Source: Halobacillus litoralis
GTDB taxonomy: Bacteria > Bacillota > Bacilli > Bacillales > Halobacillaceae
NCBI RefSeq assembly: GCF_020524025.1
Contig: NZ_JAIVKN010000002.1
Span: 988,577 to 1,052,576 of the forward strand
Length of the DNA: 64,000 nucleotides
Direction of reading: 5' to 3'
A model generated the notes under the pieces. The model did not search any database and had not been told where the DNA came from. It worked only from the letters and a program-made list of their open reading frames with translations. Shown piece after piece: positions 8,809 to 17,520 of the stretch. Position 1 is the stretch's first letter. Every line of letters begins with the position of its first letter. Made by a program: the position numbers and the translations under genes.

Positions 8809-9069
8809 ATGAATTATGAATCCAATTACAAAGCAGGCGATATTGTTTATGTGGTCTATCGCAATCCCCATACGTATGATGTTGCCAACGTACAAGAAGC
8901 TGCTGTAGTAAATAGTCCTGACCGTCCCGGTGAACTGGACCTATTTTTGTATGAAACTTACTTCCCGTTAGACGATTCGATTGCCGTATATGCTTCAGAA
9001 GGAGAAGCAGAACGCGCCTATAATGATGCATTCGGCGGTGGGGCAGAGTCGGAGGGAGAGCTGTGGTAA
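8809..9069 (+). CDS. splA: Transcriptional regulator SplA
   Basis: An 86-residue protein matching SplA, the TRAP-like negative regulator of the spore photoproduct lyase operon in B. subtilis. The N-terminal block YKAGDIVYVVYRNPHTYDVA and the later ELDLFLYETYFPLDDSIAVY are close to B. subtilis SplA. In-frame upstream ATGs exist (for example 8752), but B. subtilis SplA aligns from the ATG at 8809, which follows GCAGGTGAAC. Its stop overlaps the GTG start of splB, so the two are translationally coupled. I could not identify a convincing sigma-G promoter upstream. Confidence 0.9.
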   Translation: MNYESNYKAGDIVYVVYRNPHTYDVANVQEAAVVNSPDRPGELDLFLYETYFPLDDSIAVYASEGEAERAYNDAFGGGAESEGELW

Positions 9070-10091
9070 AACCTTTCATCCCTGAACTTGTTTATATTGA
9101 ACCAAGAGCTCTGGAATACCCCTTAGGCCGGGAATTAAAAGCGAAGTTTGAGGATATGGGAATTGAAATAAGGGAAACGACTTCTCATAACCAGGTCCGG
9201 AATCTCCCTGGAGAAAATGATTTCCAAAAGTATCGGATGGCGAAGTCAACGCTTGTTGTCGGTGTAAGAAAAACATTAAAATTTGATACATCCAAACCAT
9301 CTGCGGAGTACGCCATTCCACTCGCCACAGGCTGTATGGGCCACTGTCATTACTGTTATCTACAAACGACAATGGGAAGTAAACCGTATATCCGGACTTA
9401 TGTAAATGTAGAAGAAGTATTTGAATCTGCCGAACAGTATATGAAAGAACGTGCACCTGAAATAACAAGATTTGAAGCCTCCTGTACGTCTGATATTGTC
9501 GGCGTTGATCATTTAACCCATTCGCTTAAGCGGGCGATTGAATATTTTGGGCAGTCGGAATATGGAAAACTGAGGTTTGTAACCAAGTTTGCCCACGTCG
9601 ATCATCTGCTGGATGCTAAACACAATGGCCGTACAAGATTCCGGTTTAGTATGAATGCCGACTACGTCATTAAATATCTGGAACCCGGGACATCCCGGTT
9701 GAATGAACGGATTGAAGCAGCAGCGAAAGTGGCAAAAGCAGGCTACCCATTAGGATTTATTATTGCGCCGATCTATTTATATGAAGATTGGAAAGAAGGA
9801 TATAAAGAACTCTTTGAACAGCTGCAGGATAAGCTTCCTGACTATGCGACCAAAGATTTAACGTTTGAACTGATCCAGCACCGCTTCACAAAACCGGCTA
9901 AACGCGTCATTCAAAAGAATTACCCCATGACAAAGCTCGAGATGGACGAAGAGAAACGTAAATACAAATGGGGCAAGTACGGTATTGGCAAATACGTCTA
10001 CCAGAAAGAGGAACAAGAAGAAATGAAGAGTGTCTTAGGGGGATACATCGAACAATACTTCCCTGAAGCCAGTCTTGAATATTTCACATGA
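9063..10091 (+). CDS. splB: Spore photoproduct lyase SplB
   Basis: A radical-SAM enzyme of 342 residues that splits the thymine dimer 'spore photoproduct' made by UV in dormant spore DNA, acting during germination. The iron-sulfur ligands are in CMGHCHYC (C91, C95, C98), and the hydrogen-donor cysteine is C141 in FEASCTSDIVG. The protein is very close to B. subtilis SplB throughout (for example FELIQHRFTKPAKRVI). GTG start overlapping the splA stop. In B. subtilis splAB lies near ptsHI; here it is about 15 kb from oriC. The last codons form part of a parS-like sequence. Confidence 0.98.
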   Translation: MVKPFIPELVYIEPRALEYPLGRELKAKFEDMGIEIRETTSHNQVRNLPGENDFQKYRMAKSTLVVGVRKTLKFDTSKPSAEYAIPLATGCMGHCHYCYLQTTMGSKPYIRTYVNVEEVFESAEQYMKERAPEITRFEASCTSDIVGVDHLTHSLKRAIEYFGQSEYGKLRFVTKFAHVDHLLDAKHNGRTRFRFSMNADYVIKYLEPGTSRLNERIEAAAKVAKAGYPLGFIIAPIYLYEDWKEGYKELFEQLQDKLPDYATKDLTFELIQHRFTKPAKRVIQKNYPMTKLEMDEEKRKYKWGKYGIGKYVYQKEEQEEMKSVLGGYIEQYFPEASLEYFT

Positions 10092-10095
10092 AACA
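10080..10095. other. Weak parS-like palindrome over the splB stop codon
   Basis: TATTTCACATGAAACA differs from TGTTTCACGTGAAACA at two positions. It spans the last splB codons and TGA stop. It may be chance, but it lies 2 kb from the better site at 8083. Confidence 0.35.
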
Positions 10096-10097
10096 AA

Positions 10098-10121
10098 GAG
10101 GCGCAGACTGCGCCTCTTTTA
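10098..10121 (+). terminator. Intrinsic terminator of splAB
   Basis: GAGGCGCAG and CTGCGCCTC pair around a minimal loop, followed by TTTTAGTTTTG, 6 bp after the splB stop. Confidence 0.8.
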
Positions 10122-10157
10122 GTTTTGTAATGAAACGATAGCGGGAACACTTTACTC

Positions 10158-11240
10158 TCAAGAAAAAATGCCGTACTCCGTAATATCCACTTCTATTTTC
10201 ACATTAATGCTCAGTTCCGAATAATTGTCATGCCACTTGTCTAAATCAAAATCCCTCTTTCTGGTCTTTGCAAAGTTTCCTAAGCCCAATGGATCTACGT
10301 CATTTTCTTTAAACATTTTTATCATTTCATCGGCATGGTCTGTAAAGTATTTTACAAACGCCTCTTCCATTTCCCCTGCTAATGCCGGTGTTGCTTTCTC
10401 TTCTACCCCCACCATTTCATTGACTTCTGCTTTCACCTTTATCCTGATATTAAATTCAGGATTGTCTACTGTTCCAGTCATCTTATAATCAACCACAGAC
10501 CCAATGTTGTCCATCATGATGGTCCCCCCTTTAAAAGGAACATCCTGCATGCCTCTTTTGAAGTTTTCTTTTAACATCTTAAACGTAAAGACCTCTGAGT
10601 CCGGTATGGTCGCAACGGCTGTGCCTTGTTTAAAAAAAGCAATTCCTGAAAGTTCGACAAATGTTTCCTGCTGGGAGAGGACAGGTAGAAATGGGTCCAT
10701 CCCGTGACCATAATAGGCATATAAGAACTTGTGGAGACTGGTATCAGGAAAGTTGTGCCGGGTATTGTTTTCAATTAACCCTTGAATATGCTTGGATGTC
10801 GTTTCGTCCTGTGAATACCCGCTTTCGATCAGTTTCTTTGCACTGCCATCCACAAGTCCAAGAAACATATTTCGACTAAGCCGTGCATCTCTGCTTAAGA
10901 CGTCAATAATGTCAGAAATACCTGCTTCGGCAAGCTCCTTGCTGTATAAAGTAACGGCAAGTTTCCCTGTTGATATCGGTTTTGAGGAATGCTTTTGTAT
11001 TTCTTTTTCTACATCTTTAATGGAATCCGCATTTACCGTTAAATACATTTCTGAAGCCGCTGTTTTCTTTTCACTTTTTCCATACTGAGGAATGGCAACC
11101 GTGCCCTGGATTCGTTTTTCCTCTCCCTTATCATATCCTGCAATCTGTACAATGGCATTCTCCTCCACACTCTTACTTGGCAGGCAGCCTGTGAGTAATC
11201 CGGCAGCAGCGATTAAAGATAATATCAGCCTACTTTTCAT
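10158..11240 (-). CDS. Spore germination lipoprotein, Ger(x)C family
   Basis: A 360-residue GerC-type subunit of a germinant receptor, exported to the outer face of the spore inner membrane. It has a lipoprotein signal peptide with lipobox LLTGC (cysteine at residue 19) followed by a Ger(x)C domain ending in an IKVEVDITEYG-type strand. It is the last gene of a gerA-gerB-gerC operon and overlaps the gerB 3' end by 11 bp. The size (about 360-400) is normal for the family. Which of GerA, GerB or GerK it corresponds to, and the nutrient sensed, cannot be told from sequence. Confidence 0.9.
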   Translation of the reverse strand: MKSRLILSLIAAAGLLTGCLPSKSVEENAIVQIAGYDKGEEKRIQGTVAIPQYGKSEKKTAASEMYLTVNADSIKDVEKEIQKHSSKPISTGKLAVTLYSKELAEAGISDIIDVLSRDARLSRNMFLGLVDGSAKKLIESGYSQDETTSKHIQGLIENNTRHNFPDTSLHKFLYAYYGHGMDPFLPVLSQQETFVELSGIAFFKQGTAVATIPDSEVFTFKMLKENFKRGMQDVPFKGGTIMMDNIGSVVDYKMTGTVDNPEFNIRIKVKAEVNEMVGVEEKATPALAGEMEEAFVKYFTDHADEMIKMFKENDVDPLGLGNFAKTRKRDFDLDKWHDNYSELSINVKIEVDITEYGIFS

Positions 11241-12345
11241 GTCGATTCCTCACTTTATCAGAAATAGTTTTGAGGATAAGTAAAACCGGGATATAAAGAA
11301 GCACATAAAAACCCACCTGTCCCGAAAAGGAGTTAATCGAGTTGATAAGCGGTCTGCCCGTCACAAAAGGCGTTGCTAAAAACAGCAGCAGACAAAAAAC
11401 AATCAATACCGGTTTTTGTTTCATATGAAACACACGCTTCGGAATACGCGTGGCCCCCCATAATCCAAGACATATATTAGGCAGGACAACATACAGCCAC
11501 ATGGCAATCCCTACATACTCAAATCGTTCGATAAAAGGAAATTCGACAATCTTCCAGGTAGCAATCGTTCCCCATACCACCTGCTTTAATTGTTCCTCAC
11601 TGAAATAAACGAACGTAACCAGCACGCTGATTAAGTAGAGCATCGTCGTATAAAACACCGCAAAATGGGCCCACTTCTTGGATTTTTCTGGATTTTTTAT
11701 GAATGGGTAATAGATCAAAAGAAATTCCAGTCCAATAAAGCTCAACATACTTTGTTTCGACGCAGCCAGAATATCACCTGCGCTGTGACTGATGACAGGA
11801 TAGATATTGATCGTATGACCGGCTTCAACTGGAAAGTATTTGAGCAGTATAATGGGCAGGCCGATTACAACACTGATCAGGCAGATCCCGGTAATAACAC
11901 GGAATCCGCCAGAAACTAGATAGTAGACAAGACATATGAGAACGAAAGCAAACGCCCACAAATTCAAACCTGGGAACACCCATACTTGAATGACTTCTAT
12001 AAACGTAATAATGACCGTAAAAGCTAACATAAGAAAATAGGCAGAGAACAACAGGCTTAAGAATCCTCCTACGTATTTTCCGAATATCTTTTTATGAATA
12101 TGAACAATATCACCGCCCCCATTTTGAAGGAGACGGTAAATCGTCCAAAGGATAATGTGAAGAACAACACCGGCAATTAAAATGGAAATCCATGCATCGA
12201 ATCCTGCCTTCTCTACTAAATACCTTTCAAAGCCCAATATCCCGACACCCACCTGCATACTATGGACAAGGAAAAAAACATAGGTCGGGGTCACTAAATA
12301 ATTTTCGGGTATGCTGATACCAGAACTATTGTTTAATTTATTCAT
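11230..12345 (-). CDS. Germinant receptor permease subunit, GerAB family
   Basis: About 371 residues with ten predicted membrane spans, of the GerAB/APC-fold family (spore germination permease) that binds the germinant. It begins near ISIPENYLVTPTYVFFLVHSMQVGVGILGF, typical of GerB subunits. An upstream in-frame start at 12369 is possible, but AGAGGGA is spaced 8 nt from the ATG at 12345, which overlaps the end of the gerA-type gene. It is the middle gene of the three-gene receptor operon. Confidence 0.9.
   Translation of the reverse strand: MNKLNNSSGISIPENYLVTPTYVFFLVHSMQVGVGILGFERYLVEKAGFDAWISILIAGVVLHIILWTIYRLLQNGGGDIVHIHKKIFGKYVGGFLSLLFSAYFLMLAFTVIITFIEVIQVWVFPGLNLWAFAFVLICLVYYLVSGGFRVITGICLISVVIGLPIILLKYFPVEAGHTINIYPVISHSAGDILAASKQSMLSFIGLEFLLIYYPFIKNPEKSKKWAHFAVFYTTMLYLISVLVTFVYFSEEQLKQVVWGTIATWKIVEFPFIERFEYVGIAMWLYVVLPNICLGLWGATRIPKRVFHMKQKPVLIVFCLLLFLATPFVTGRPLINSINSFSGQVGFYVLLYIPVLLILKTISDKVRNRHEK
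11417..11432. other. Perfect 16-bp palindrome TGTTTCATATGAAACA (parS-like arms)
   Basis: The arms TGTTTCA and TGAAACA equal those of parS; only the two central bases differ (TA for CG). It lies inside the gerB-type gene. ParB affinity for this centre is unknown. Confidence 0.4.
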
Positions 12346-13849
12346 CAATATCCCTCTTTGCATTAACACGTGATTGATTCATGCGTTTAGGATCTTCTGT
12401 ACGCATTAAAACAGGACGTTCGGTCTGTTTGTTAAAAGGCATTCGGATAAACGCATCTTTTAAATCATTAATACGCATAGGGTACAAGGGTTCAAAAAAT
12501 GGACGTCCGATTGACTGCAGCTTAATTAAATGGCCGATGAAATATACCATACACATCGATACTCCAATCAGTCCCCACAGCTGCGCACCAAGAAGAAAAG
12601 GAAAACGAATCAGCCTTATTGTGTTACCGATCTGGTAAACAGGCGTCGTAAAGGAAGCCAGCGCACCAAGGGCTACGATGATTAATAACACATTACTCGT
12701 AAGCCCGGCATCTACAGCCGCTGTTCCAATGACGATACCACCAACAATACCGATTGTTTGACCGATCTTCGTTGGTAAACGGGCTCCCGCTTCCCGTAAA
12801 AGCTCAATAGCAAGCTCCAAAACAATGACTTCTAAAATAGGCGGAAAAGGGATATCTGATCTTGAGGAAACAATCGTCGGCATCAAATCCGCAGGGATCA
12901 TTTCATGATGATAGGTGAGAACAGCTACATAGAGCGGTGTACTTAAAACAGAGAAGATAACGGCAAATAAACGAATCAAACGAAAGACGCTGGCTAAGTG
13001 CCAGGGAAGAAAGTAATCGTCTGAAGCTCCAAAAAACTCAACAACCGTCGTTGGACAGGTTAAGGCATGGGGAGATCCATCAACCAAAATCGCAATCTTT
13101 CCTTCAACAAGCGTAGAAACGACCCTGTCCGGTCTCTCTGTATCAAGCAGCTGCGGAAAGGGAGAGTTCGAGTTATCCGCAATCATCTGGGTAACAAATG
13201 AGCTGTCAATCATCTGATCATACTCAATATCCTTCAAGCGCTGGGTTACCGTTTCCACGTTGTCCTGGTCGACAATCCCATCGACATAAATAACAGCCAC
13301 CCGTGTATTTGTTATCTTGCCGACGTTGTATTCTTTCACTGTTAATTGAGGCAGGGGCATCCGCTTACGAATCAGGTTTATATTCGTATTGAGAGTTTCT
13401 ACAAACGCTTCCTTCGGTCCTACGACGCTGAATTCAACCTCAGGAATACTCACCGCTCTTGATTGTAAAGATACAGCTGGAATAAGAAGGACTTCTTTAT
13501 CTTTTTCATTCAATTGAATCAGGATGTAACCGAACATGACTTTTTCCTGAATTAAATCCAATTTATCCGTTATTAAAATATGTTCAACGGGAATTTTCTG
13601 CTGCATTTCTTCCAATGTGTAAAAAGATATATCATTTAAAACCGGCAGCACATGGCGGGTCAGAGTTTCCAAATCACTGATCGTTTTAATATAGGAAACT
13701 GTACAATGGGTCGTTCCACTAAGAGAGTAGTGGACAAAATCTTCAGAATTTCCAAGGGCTTTAATAAAATCAGACAGCGTATCACTCTTTTTCGCTGTTT
13801 GTTCCTGCTTTTTGGACGGCTTCTTTTCCTTCCGCTTCCAATTCCACAT
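12338..13849 (-). CDS. Germinant receptor subunit, GerAA family
   Basis: A 503-residue GerA-type subunit. It has a charged N-terminal region (WNWKRKEKKPSKKQEQ), a soluble N-terminal domain, then about five membrane segments from about residue 290. Family signatures are visible: DGIVDQDNVETV, GKIAILVDGSPHAL, HHEMIPADLM and a PFPPILEVIVLELAIELLRE segment. It forms the receptor with the GerB and GerC-type proteins and is oligomerised in the spore inner membrane. First gene of the minus-strand operon, divergent from the small membrane protein gene at 13952. Confidence 0.92.
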   Translation of the reverse strand: MWNWKRKEKKPSKKQEQTAKKSDTLSDFIKALGNSEDFVHYSLSGTTHCTVSYIKTISDLETLTRHVLPVLNDISFYTLEEMQQKIPVEHILITDKLDLIQEKVMFGYILIQLNEKDKEVLLIPAVSLQSRAVSIPEVEFSVVGPKEAFVETLNTNINLIRKRMPLPQLTVKEYNVGKITNTRVAVIYVDGIVDQDNVETVTQRLKDIEYDQMIDSSFVTQMIADNSNSPFPQLLDTERPDRVVSTLVEGKIAILVDGSPHALTCPTTVVEFFGASDDYFLPWHLASVFRLIRLFAVIFSVLSTPLYVAVLTYHHEMIPADLMPTIVSSRSDIPFPPILEVIVLELAIELLREAGARLPTKIGQTIGIVGGIVIGTAAVDAGLTSNVLLIIVALGALASFTTPVYQIGNTIRLIRFPFLLGAQLWGLIGVSMCMVYFIGHLIKLQSIGRPFFEPLYPMRINDLKDAFIRMPFNKQTERPVLMRTEDPKRMNQSRVNAKRDIDE

Positions 13850-13951
13850 GACGCACTCCTTACTCTAAGTCTGACTTCTTTTTATTATCATCCTCAGCCC
13901 GTAATAATTTATACCTGTCTGGAAAGGATAAAACAGACAAGGAGGCAGCCC

Positions 13952-14179
13952 ATGATCTACGCCTACATTTCTCCCTTATTGATCGTTGTTTTTATCTTTA
14001 CAGCTACTGTATTTGTTGTTGACTGGTTAGCCAAATTGCTGATTTATGTGTTTATTTTAAATTTATTATTCCTTCCGGGTTTTCTTCTATTTAAAGAAGA
14101 ATTGAAGGAAAAGCAAGCGGAGCAATCATCCATACAGGAGGGAAAACAGAATGCCCAAAAAGATGCTGACAGCCAGTGA
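13952..14179 (+). CDS. Small two-span membrane protein, unknown function
   Basis: A 75-residue protein I do not recognise. Two hydrophobic segments (about 6-25 and 28-46) are followed by a charged, glutamine-rich tail (KEELKEKQAEQSSIQEGKQ). The open frame extends further upstream, but AAGGAGGCAGCC precedes the ATG at 13952. Its end overlaps the DUF3231 gene by 29 bp, so the two are coupled. It is divergent from the germinant-receptor operon across about 100 bp; by size and context it might be a small spore-membrane protein, which is an inference. Confidence 0.72.
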   Translation: MIYAYISPLLIVVFIFTATVFVVDWLAKLLIYVFILNLLFLPGFLLFKEELKEKQAEQSSIQEGKQNAQKDADSQ

Positions 14180-15137
14180 AATTGGAATTCTCTGGACGCA
14201 ATATGTACAAAACAGTATGGCGTTACCCATACTGGAGTATTTCCAGCAGACAACTGAAGATAAAGATATCAAACCATTAATCACATTAGCCAAGGAAATT
14301 GCCGAAAAAGGACTGGAAAACTGCAAACATTTTTTTGAAGAAGCTGACTTACCCGTCCCTCATGGATACAGCTTAGATGATTTAAACCCAAACGCACCTA
14401 AACTTTTCACTGATTCTTTTATGCTGGTCTTTCTTGAGCATATGGGGCAGGTCGGTCTGACTTCTGATGGTGTATCCCTCAGTGTTTCAGCACGGGAGGA
14501 TATTAGAGAATTCTTCACGGCCAAAGTAAAACAGCAGTCTCAGCTCTATAATGGGTGCGTAAATACAGCGTTAAATAAAGGACTGTACACGCGGTCTCCA
14601 CAGGTTGCAATCCAGCAGCCCTTGGAATATGTACAAGGGAAAAGTTATTTACACCCTTTTAATAAGCGTTCTTTAAACACCATAGAGATTACACATCTGT
14701 TCGAGAATGTGAAGAACAATGCATTAGGGGAAATCGTCTGCCAGGCTTTTGGGCAGACAACAAAGAACAAGACCGTTAAAAACTTTATGCAGAAGGGCAA
14801 AAAACTGTCGATTAAACACCGAAAGTTATTTGCAAATATCTTAGATCAATCCGGTATTACTGTTCCCATGACCTCTGCGAGTTGGGTGACAACGAAAACA
14901 GATCCGGTTTTCTCAGATCGGTTAATGTTGTACATCATCAGTGTCCTAAGCTCATCAGGACAGGGAAATTATGCAGGAGGAGCATCTTCCAGTTTACGAT
15001 ATGATATCGTGTTCACTTACCAACGTTTAGCCATCGAAATTGCCATCTACGCTAAAGACGGAATGGATATCATGATTAATAACGGCTGGTTTGAAGAACC
15101 ACCTCAAGCACCAGACCTGCAAAAACTCATCCAATAA
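14151..15137 (+). CDS. DUF3231 family protein
   Basis: A 328-residue protein of the DUF3231 family, common in spore-forming Bacilli and uncharacterised as far as I know. Two similar halves are visible: each has a helical block with a conserved tryptophan or phenylalanine and a MGQVGL- or SGQGNYAGG-type glycine patch (about 95-105 and 270-285). This suggests tandem four-helix, ferritin-like domains. No signal peptide. It overlaps the small membrane protein gene upstream and is followed after 23 bp by another membrane protein gene. Confidence 0.82.
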   Translation: MPKKMLTASEIGILWTQYVQNSMALPILEYFQQTTEDKDIKPLITLAKEIAEKGLENCKHFFEEADLPVPHGYSLDDLNPNAPKLFTDSFMLVFLEHMGQVGLTSDGVSLSVSAREDIREFFTAKVKQQSQLYNGCVNTALNKGLYTRSPQVAIQQPLEYVQGKSYLHPFNKRSLNTIEITHLFENVKNNALGEIVCQAFGQTTKNKTVKNFMQKGKKLSIKHRKLFANILDQSGITVPMTSASWVTTKTDPVFSDRLMLYIISVLSSSGQGNYAGGASSSLRYDIVFTYQRLAIEIAIYAKDGMDIMINNGWFEEPPQAPDLQKLIQ

Positions 15138-15160
15138 CCTTTAGCGGAAGAGGAATCGAT

Positions 15161-15628
15161 ATGAAAGAAAAACGTTTGGAAATTCTATTATGGAGCATTG
15201 CCTTCCCAGGGTTCGGGCAGATTCTCAACAATCACCTGATCAAAGGGTTATCCTTTATTCTGTTAGAAGTCATCATCAACTTCTACAGCTCTTTCAACCT
15301 GGCTATTATTCACAGCTTCCACGGGGATATTATGAAAGCTATTGAAGTTACGAACTATCAATGGCTCATGTTCTACCCTTGTGTGTACATGTTTGCCGTC
15401 TGGGATGCATACTCTCATGCTGATGGGCCGTGCCCGAAGTATGCCTTCTTACCCTTTGCTTTTTCTGCCTACTCCGTAACCATCGGTCTTATCTATTCTT
15501 CCCGTATAGAATTATTTGGTTACATCATTGGTCCGGTATGGCTGCCCATCCTGTTTTTAATCCCGGGAATTGCCTGTGGTTTAATCCTCAGGGCCATCCT
15601 GCTCCAATTCCAAAAAAATAAGAAATAG
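15161..15628 (+). CDS. Polytopic membrane protein, unknown function
   Basis: A 155-residue protein with four hydrophobic segments (about 10-30, 66-84, 93-112 and 120-145) and a basic C-terminal tail (QFQKNKK). The opening LLWSIAFPGFGQILNNHLIKG resembles the glycine/proline motif of TM2-type or DUF5683-like small membrane proteins, but I cannot assign a family. AGAGGAAT precedes the ATG. It ends the presumed operon with the 75-residue and DUF3231 genes. Confidence 0.75.
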   Translation: MKEKRLEILLWSIAFPGFGQILNNHLIKGLSFILLEVIINFYSSFNLAIIHSFHGDIMKAIEVTNYQWLMFYPCVYMFAVWDAYSHADGPCPKYAFLPFAFSAYSVTIGLIYSSRIELFGYIIGPVWLPILFLIPGIACGLILRAILLQFQKNKK

Positions 15629-15707
15629 ACATCCTCCTTTATTCCTTTGTTTAACTTTTCCATAAAAGTGGAAAGAGTTTTTAAACATACATAAAGGAGG
15701 AATTTTC

Positions 15708-16577
15708 ATGGAACGAAACTCCATGCAGCAAGACGGTCAGCCCGCACAGGAACAGTCCAGACAACCGGGTGTGGAAGGAGAAATGACTCCAAGACCTCTT
15801 CAAGCAGATGAAGACTATAGAAGTGGAAATAAATTATCCGGAAAAGTAGCACTCATTACAGGAGGCGACAGTGGTATTGGAAGATCGGTCGCTATCGGTT
15901 ATGCCAAAGAAGGCGCCGATGTCGCTATCTCTTACTTAGAAGAACACGAAGATGCCGAGTATACAAAGAAGAAGGTGGAAGCAGAAGGCCGCCGTGCTAT
16001 TCTTATAGCGGGAGACGTTGGGGATGAATCAGTCTGCAAAGATGCGGTCCAACAAACCATAAATAAGCTTGGACGGTTGGATATCCTCGTAAACAATGCA
16101 GCAGAACAGCACCCGACCGATGATTTATTAAACGTTTCTACGGAGCAGTTGGAGCGTACGTTTAAAACGAATGTTTATTCGATGTTCCATCTCACAAAAG
16201 CTGCCATACCTCATTTAAGCCACGGAAGTTCCATTATTAATACAGCTTCCATCAATCCTTATACAGGAAACCCTGACCTGGTTGACTATACAGCTACAAA
16301 AGGAGCCGTCGTAGCGTTCACCCGTTCCATGGCGAAGCAGTTGATTAATAAGGGAATCCGCGTCAATGGCGTAGCACCAGGACCGATTTGGACGCCGCTG
16401 ATTCCTTCCACTTTTCCAGAAGAGGACGTAAAAGAATTCGGCACCAATACACCGATGGGACGTCCCGGACAGCCGGTTGAACATGTGGGAAGTTATGTCC
16501 TGCTCGCTTCTGAGGATTCAACTTATATAACTGGACAATTTATTCATATTAATGGTGGTCTATACACATCCAGCTGA
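15708..16577 (+). CDS. SDR family oxidoreductase (general stress protein 39-like)
   Basis: A 289-residue short-chain dehydrogenase/reductase resembling B. subtilis YdaD/GSP39 and YhdF. A polar N-terminal extension (QQDGQPAQEQSRQPGVEGEM) precedes the Rossmann motif TGGDSGIGRS at about 51-60. The NNAA motif follows, and the catalytic Tyr-x3-Lys is in DYTATKGA. NAD(P)-dependent; the substrate is unknown. Upstream there is GTTTAA with a poor -10 (GGAAAG), only a faint resemblance to a sigma-B promoter. A perfect AAAGGAGGAA ribosome site precedes the ATG. The next gene, nei, starts 16 bp after the stop. Confidence 0.9.
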   Translation: MERNSMQQDGQPAQEQSRQPGVEGEMTPRPLQADEDYRSGNKLSGKVALITGGDSGIGRSVAIGYAKEGADVAISYLEEHEDAEYTKKKVEAEGRRAILIAGDVGDESVCKDAVQQTINKLGRLDILVNNAAEQHPTDDLLNVSTEQLERTFKTNVYSMFHLTKAAIPHLSHGSSIINTASINPYTGNPDLVDYTATKGAVVAFTRSMAKQLINKGIRVNGVAPGPIWTPLIPSTFPEEDVKEFGTNTPMGRPGQPVEHVGSYVLLASEDSTYITGQFIHINGGLYTSS

Positions 16578-16593
16578 GGAAGAAGGAGAAGCA

Positions 16594-17427
16594 ATGCCAG
16601 AAGGACCGGAAATACGGCGTGCAGCCGATAGTGTAGAAAAAGCTCTCATAGGTCGAACGATCCTTGACCTCTCCTTTGCATTTGAACACCTTGAAGGCTA
16701 TGAAAACACACTGAAAGGAACAAAAGTCGAGCGCGTAGATACAAAAGGAAAAGCGATGCTGATCCGGCTGGATAACGGGTTTACAATCTATTCCCATAAT
16801 CAGTTGTATGGAAAATGGTATATCCGTAACGCCTACAATTACCCTAAAACAAATCGACAACTCCGCCTTGCCATTCATAACGAGAAAAAATCTGCCTTAT
16901 TGTACAGTGCATCTGATATTGAGGTTTTAAGAAACGAAGAGGTGGAGGACCATCCTTTTATTAGAAAAACAGGGCCTGACCTGCTCAGTGAAACCGTCAC
17001 AGCCCGGGATTTATACCACCGGTTTCAGAACCAGCGGTTTCGAAAGCGCAAGTGGACAACGCTTCTGCTCGACCAATCATTTATCGCCGGTATCGGAAAT
17101 TATTTAAGAAGCGAAATTTTATTCGTGTCAGGTATTTCACCTTTTTCAAGACCGGCAGACTGTACAGATCAGCAGTTACAAAAAGCCGCAGAAGCATGCA
17201 TGGAGCTGGTATGGAGATCCTATCACCATAAAGGAATTACCACAGACCTTGAACTAGCCGGGCGGTTAAAGGAGCAGGGTAAAAAACGCTCTGAGTACCG
17301 CCACTGGGTTTTCAACAGAGAAGGAAGCCCCTGCCGGATCGATGGCACCGAAATCCTCAAATTCCGCGCCGCCTCCCGAAGATGTTACTACTGTCCAACA
17401 TGCCAAAAAGATCCAGATGGCCGCTAA
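16594..17427 (+). CDS. nei: Formamidopyrimidine/endonuclease VIII family DNA glycosylase (Nei)
   Basis: A 277-residue Fpg/Nei-family base-excision repair glycosylase/AP lyase. The N-terminus MPEGPEIRRAAD gives the catalytic Pro2-Glu3 pair in the Nei style, the helix-two-turn-helix is near FIAGIGNYLRSEIL (163-176), and a C-terminal zinc finger follows. The finger is unusual: the first half reads PCRIDG where CxxCG is expected, so the second cysteine is aspartate (D250), while CPTC (C267, C270) is intact and an extra C264 lies nearby. The ATG at 16594 follows AGAAGGAGAA. It probably shares a transcript with the SDR gene. Confidence 0.9.
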   Translation: MPEGPEIRRAADSVEKALIGRTILDLSFAFEHLEGYENTLKGTKVERVDTKGKAMLIRLDNGFTIYSHNQLYGKWYIRNAYNYPKTNRQLRLAIHNEKKSALLYSASDIEVLRNEEVEDHPFIRKTGPDLLSETVTARDLYHRFQNQRFRKRKWTTLLLDQSFIAGIGNYLRSEILFVSGISPFSRPADCTDQQLQKAAEACMELVWRSYHHKGITTDLELAGRLKEQGKKRSEYRHWVFNREGSPCRIDGTEILKFRAASRRCYYCPTCQKDPDGR

Positions 17428-17444
17428 CCCCCTGGATCTTTTTT
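17405..17444 (+). terminator. Intrinsic terminator of nei
   Basis: AAAGATCCAG (within the last codons) pairs with CTGGATCTTT, followed by further T residues. Confidence 0.85.
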
Positions 17445-17520
17445 GTTTCTTTATGTTGAGAGTACATTCAACGGACAATTGACAATCGGCAGACCATTGT
17501 TTTGAGAGCCTTTTTTCGTA

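Noticed and set aside
13652..13951. Long upstream extension of the 75-residue membrane protein frame
   Set aside because: It runs antisense through the gerA-type gene; the ATG at 13952 has a strong ribosome site.
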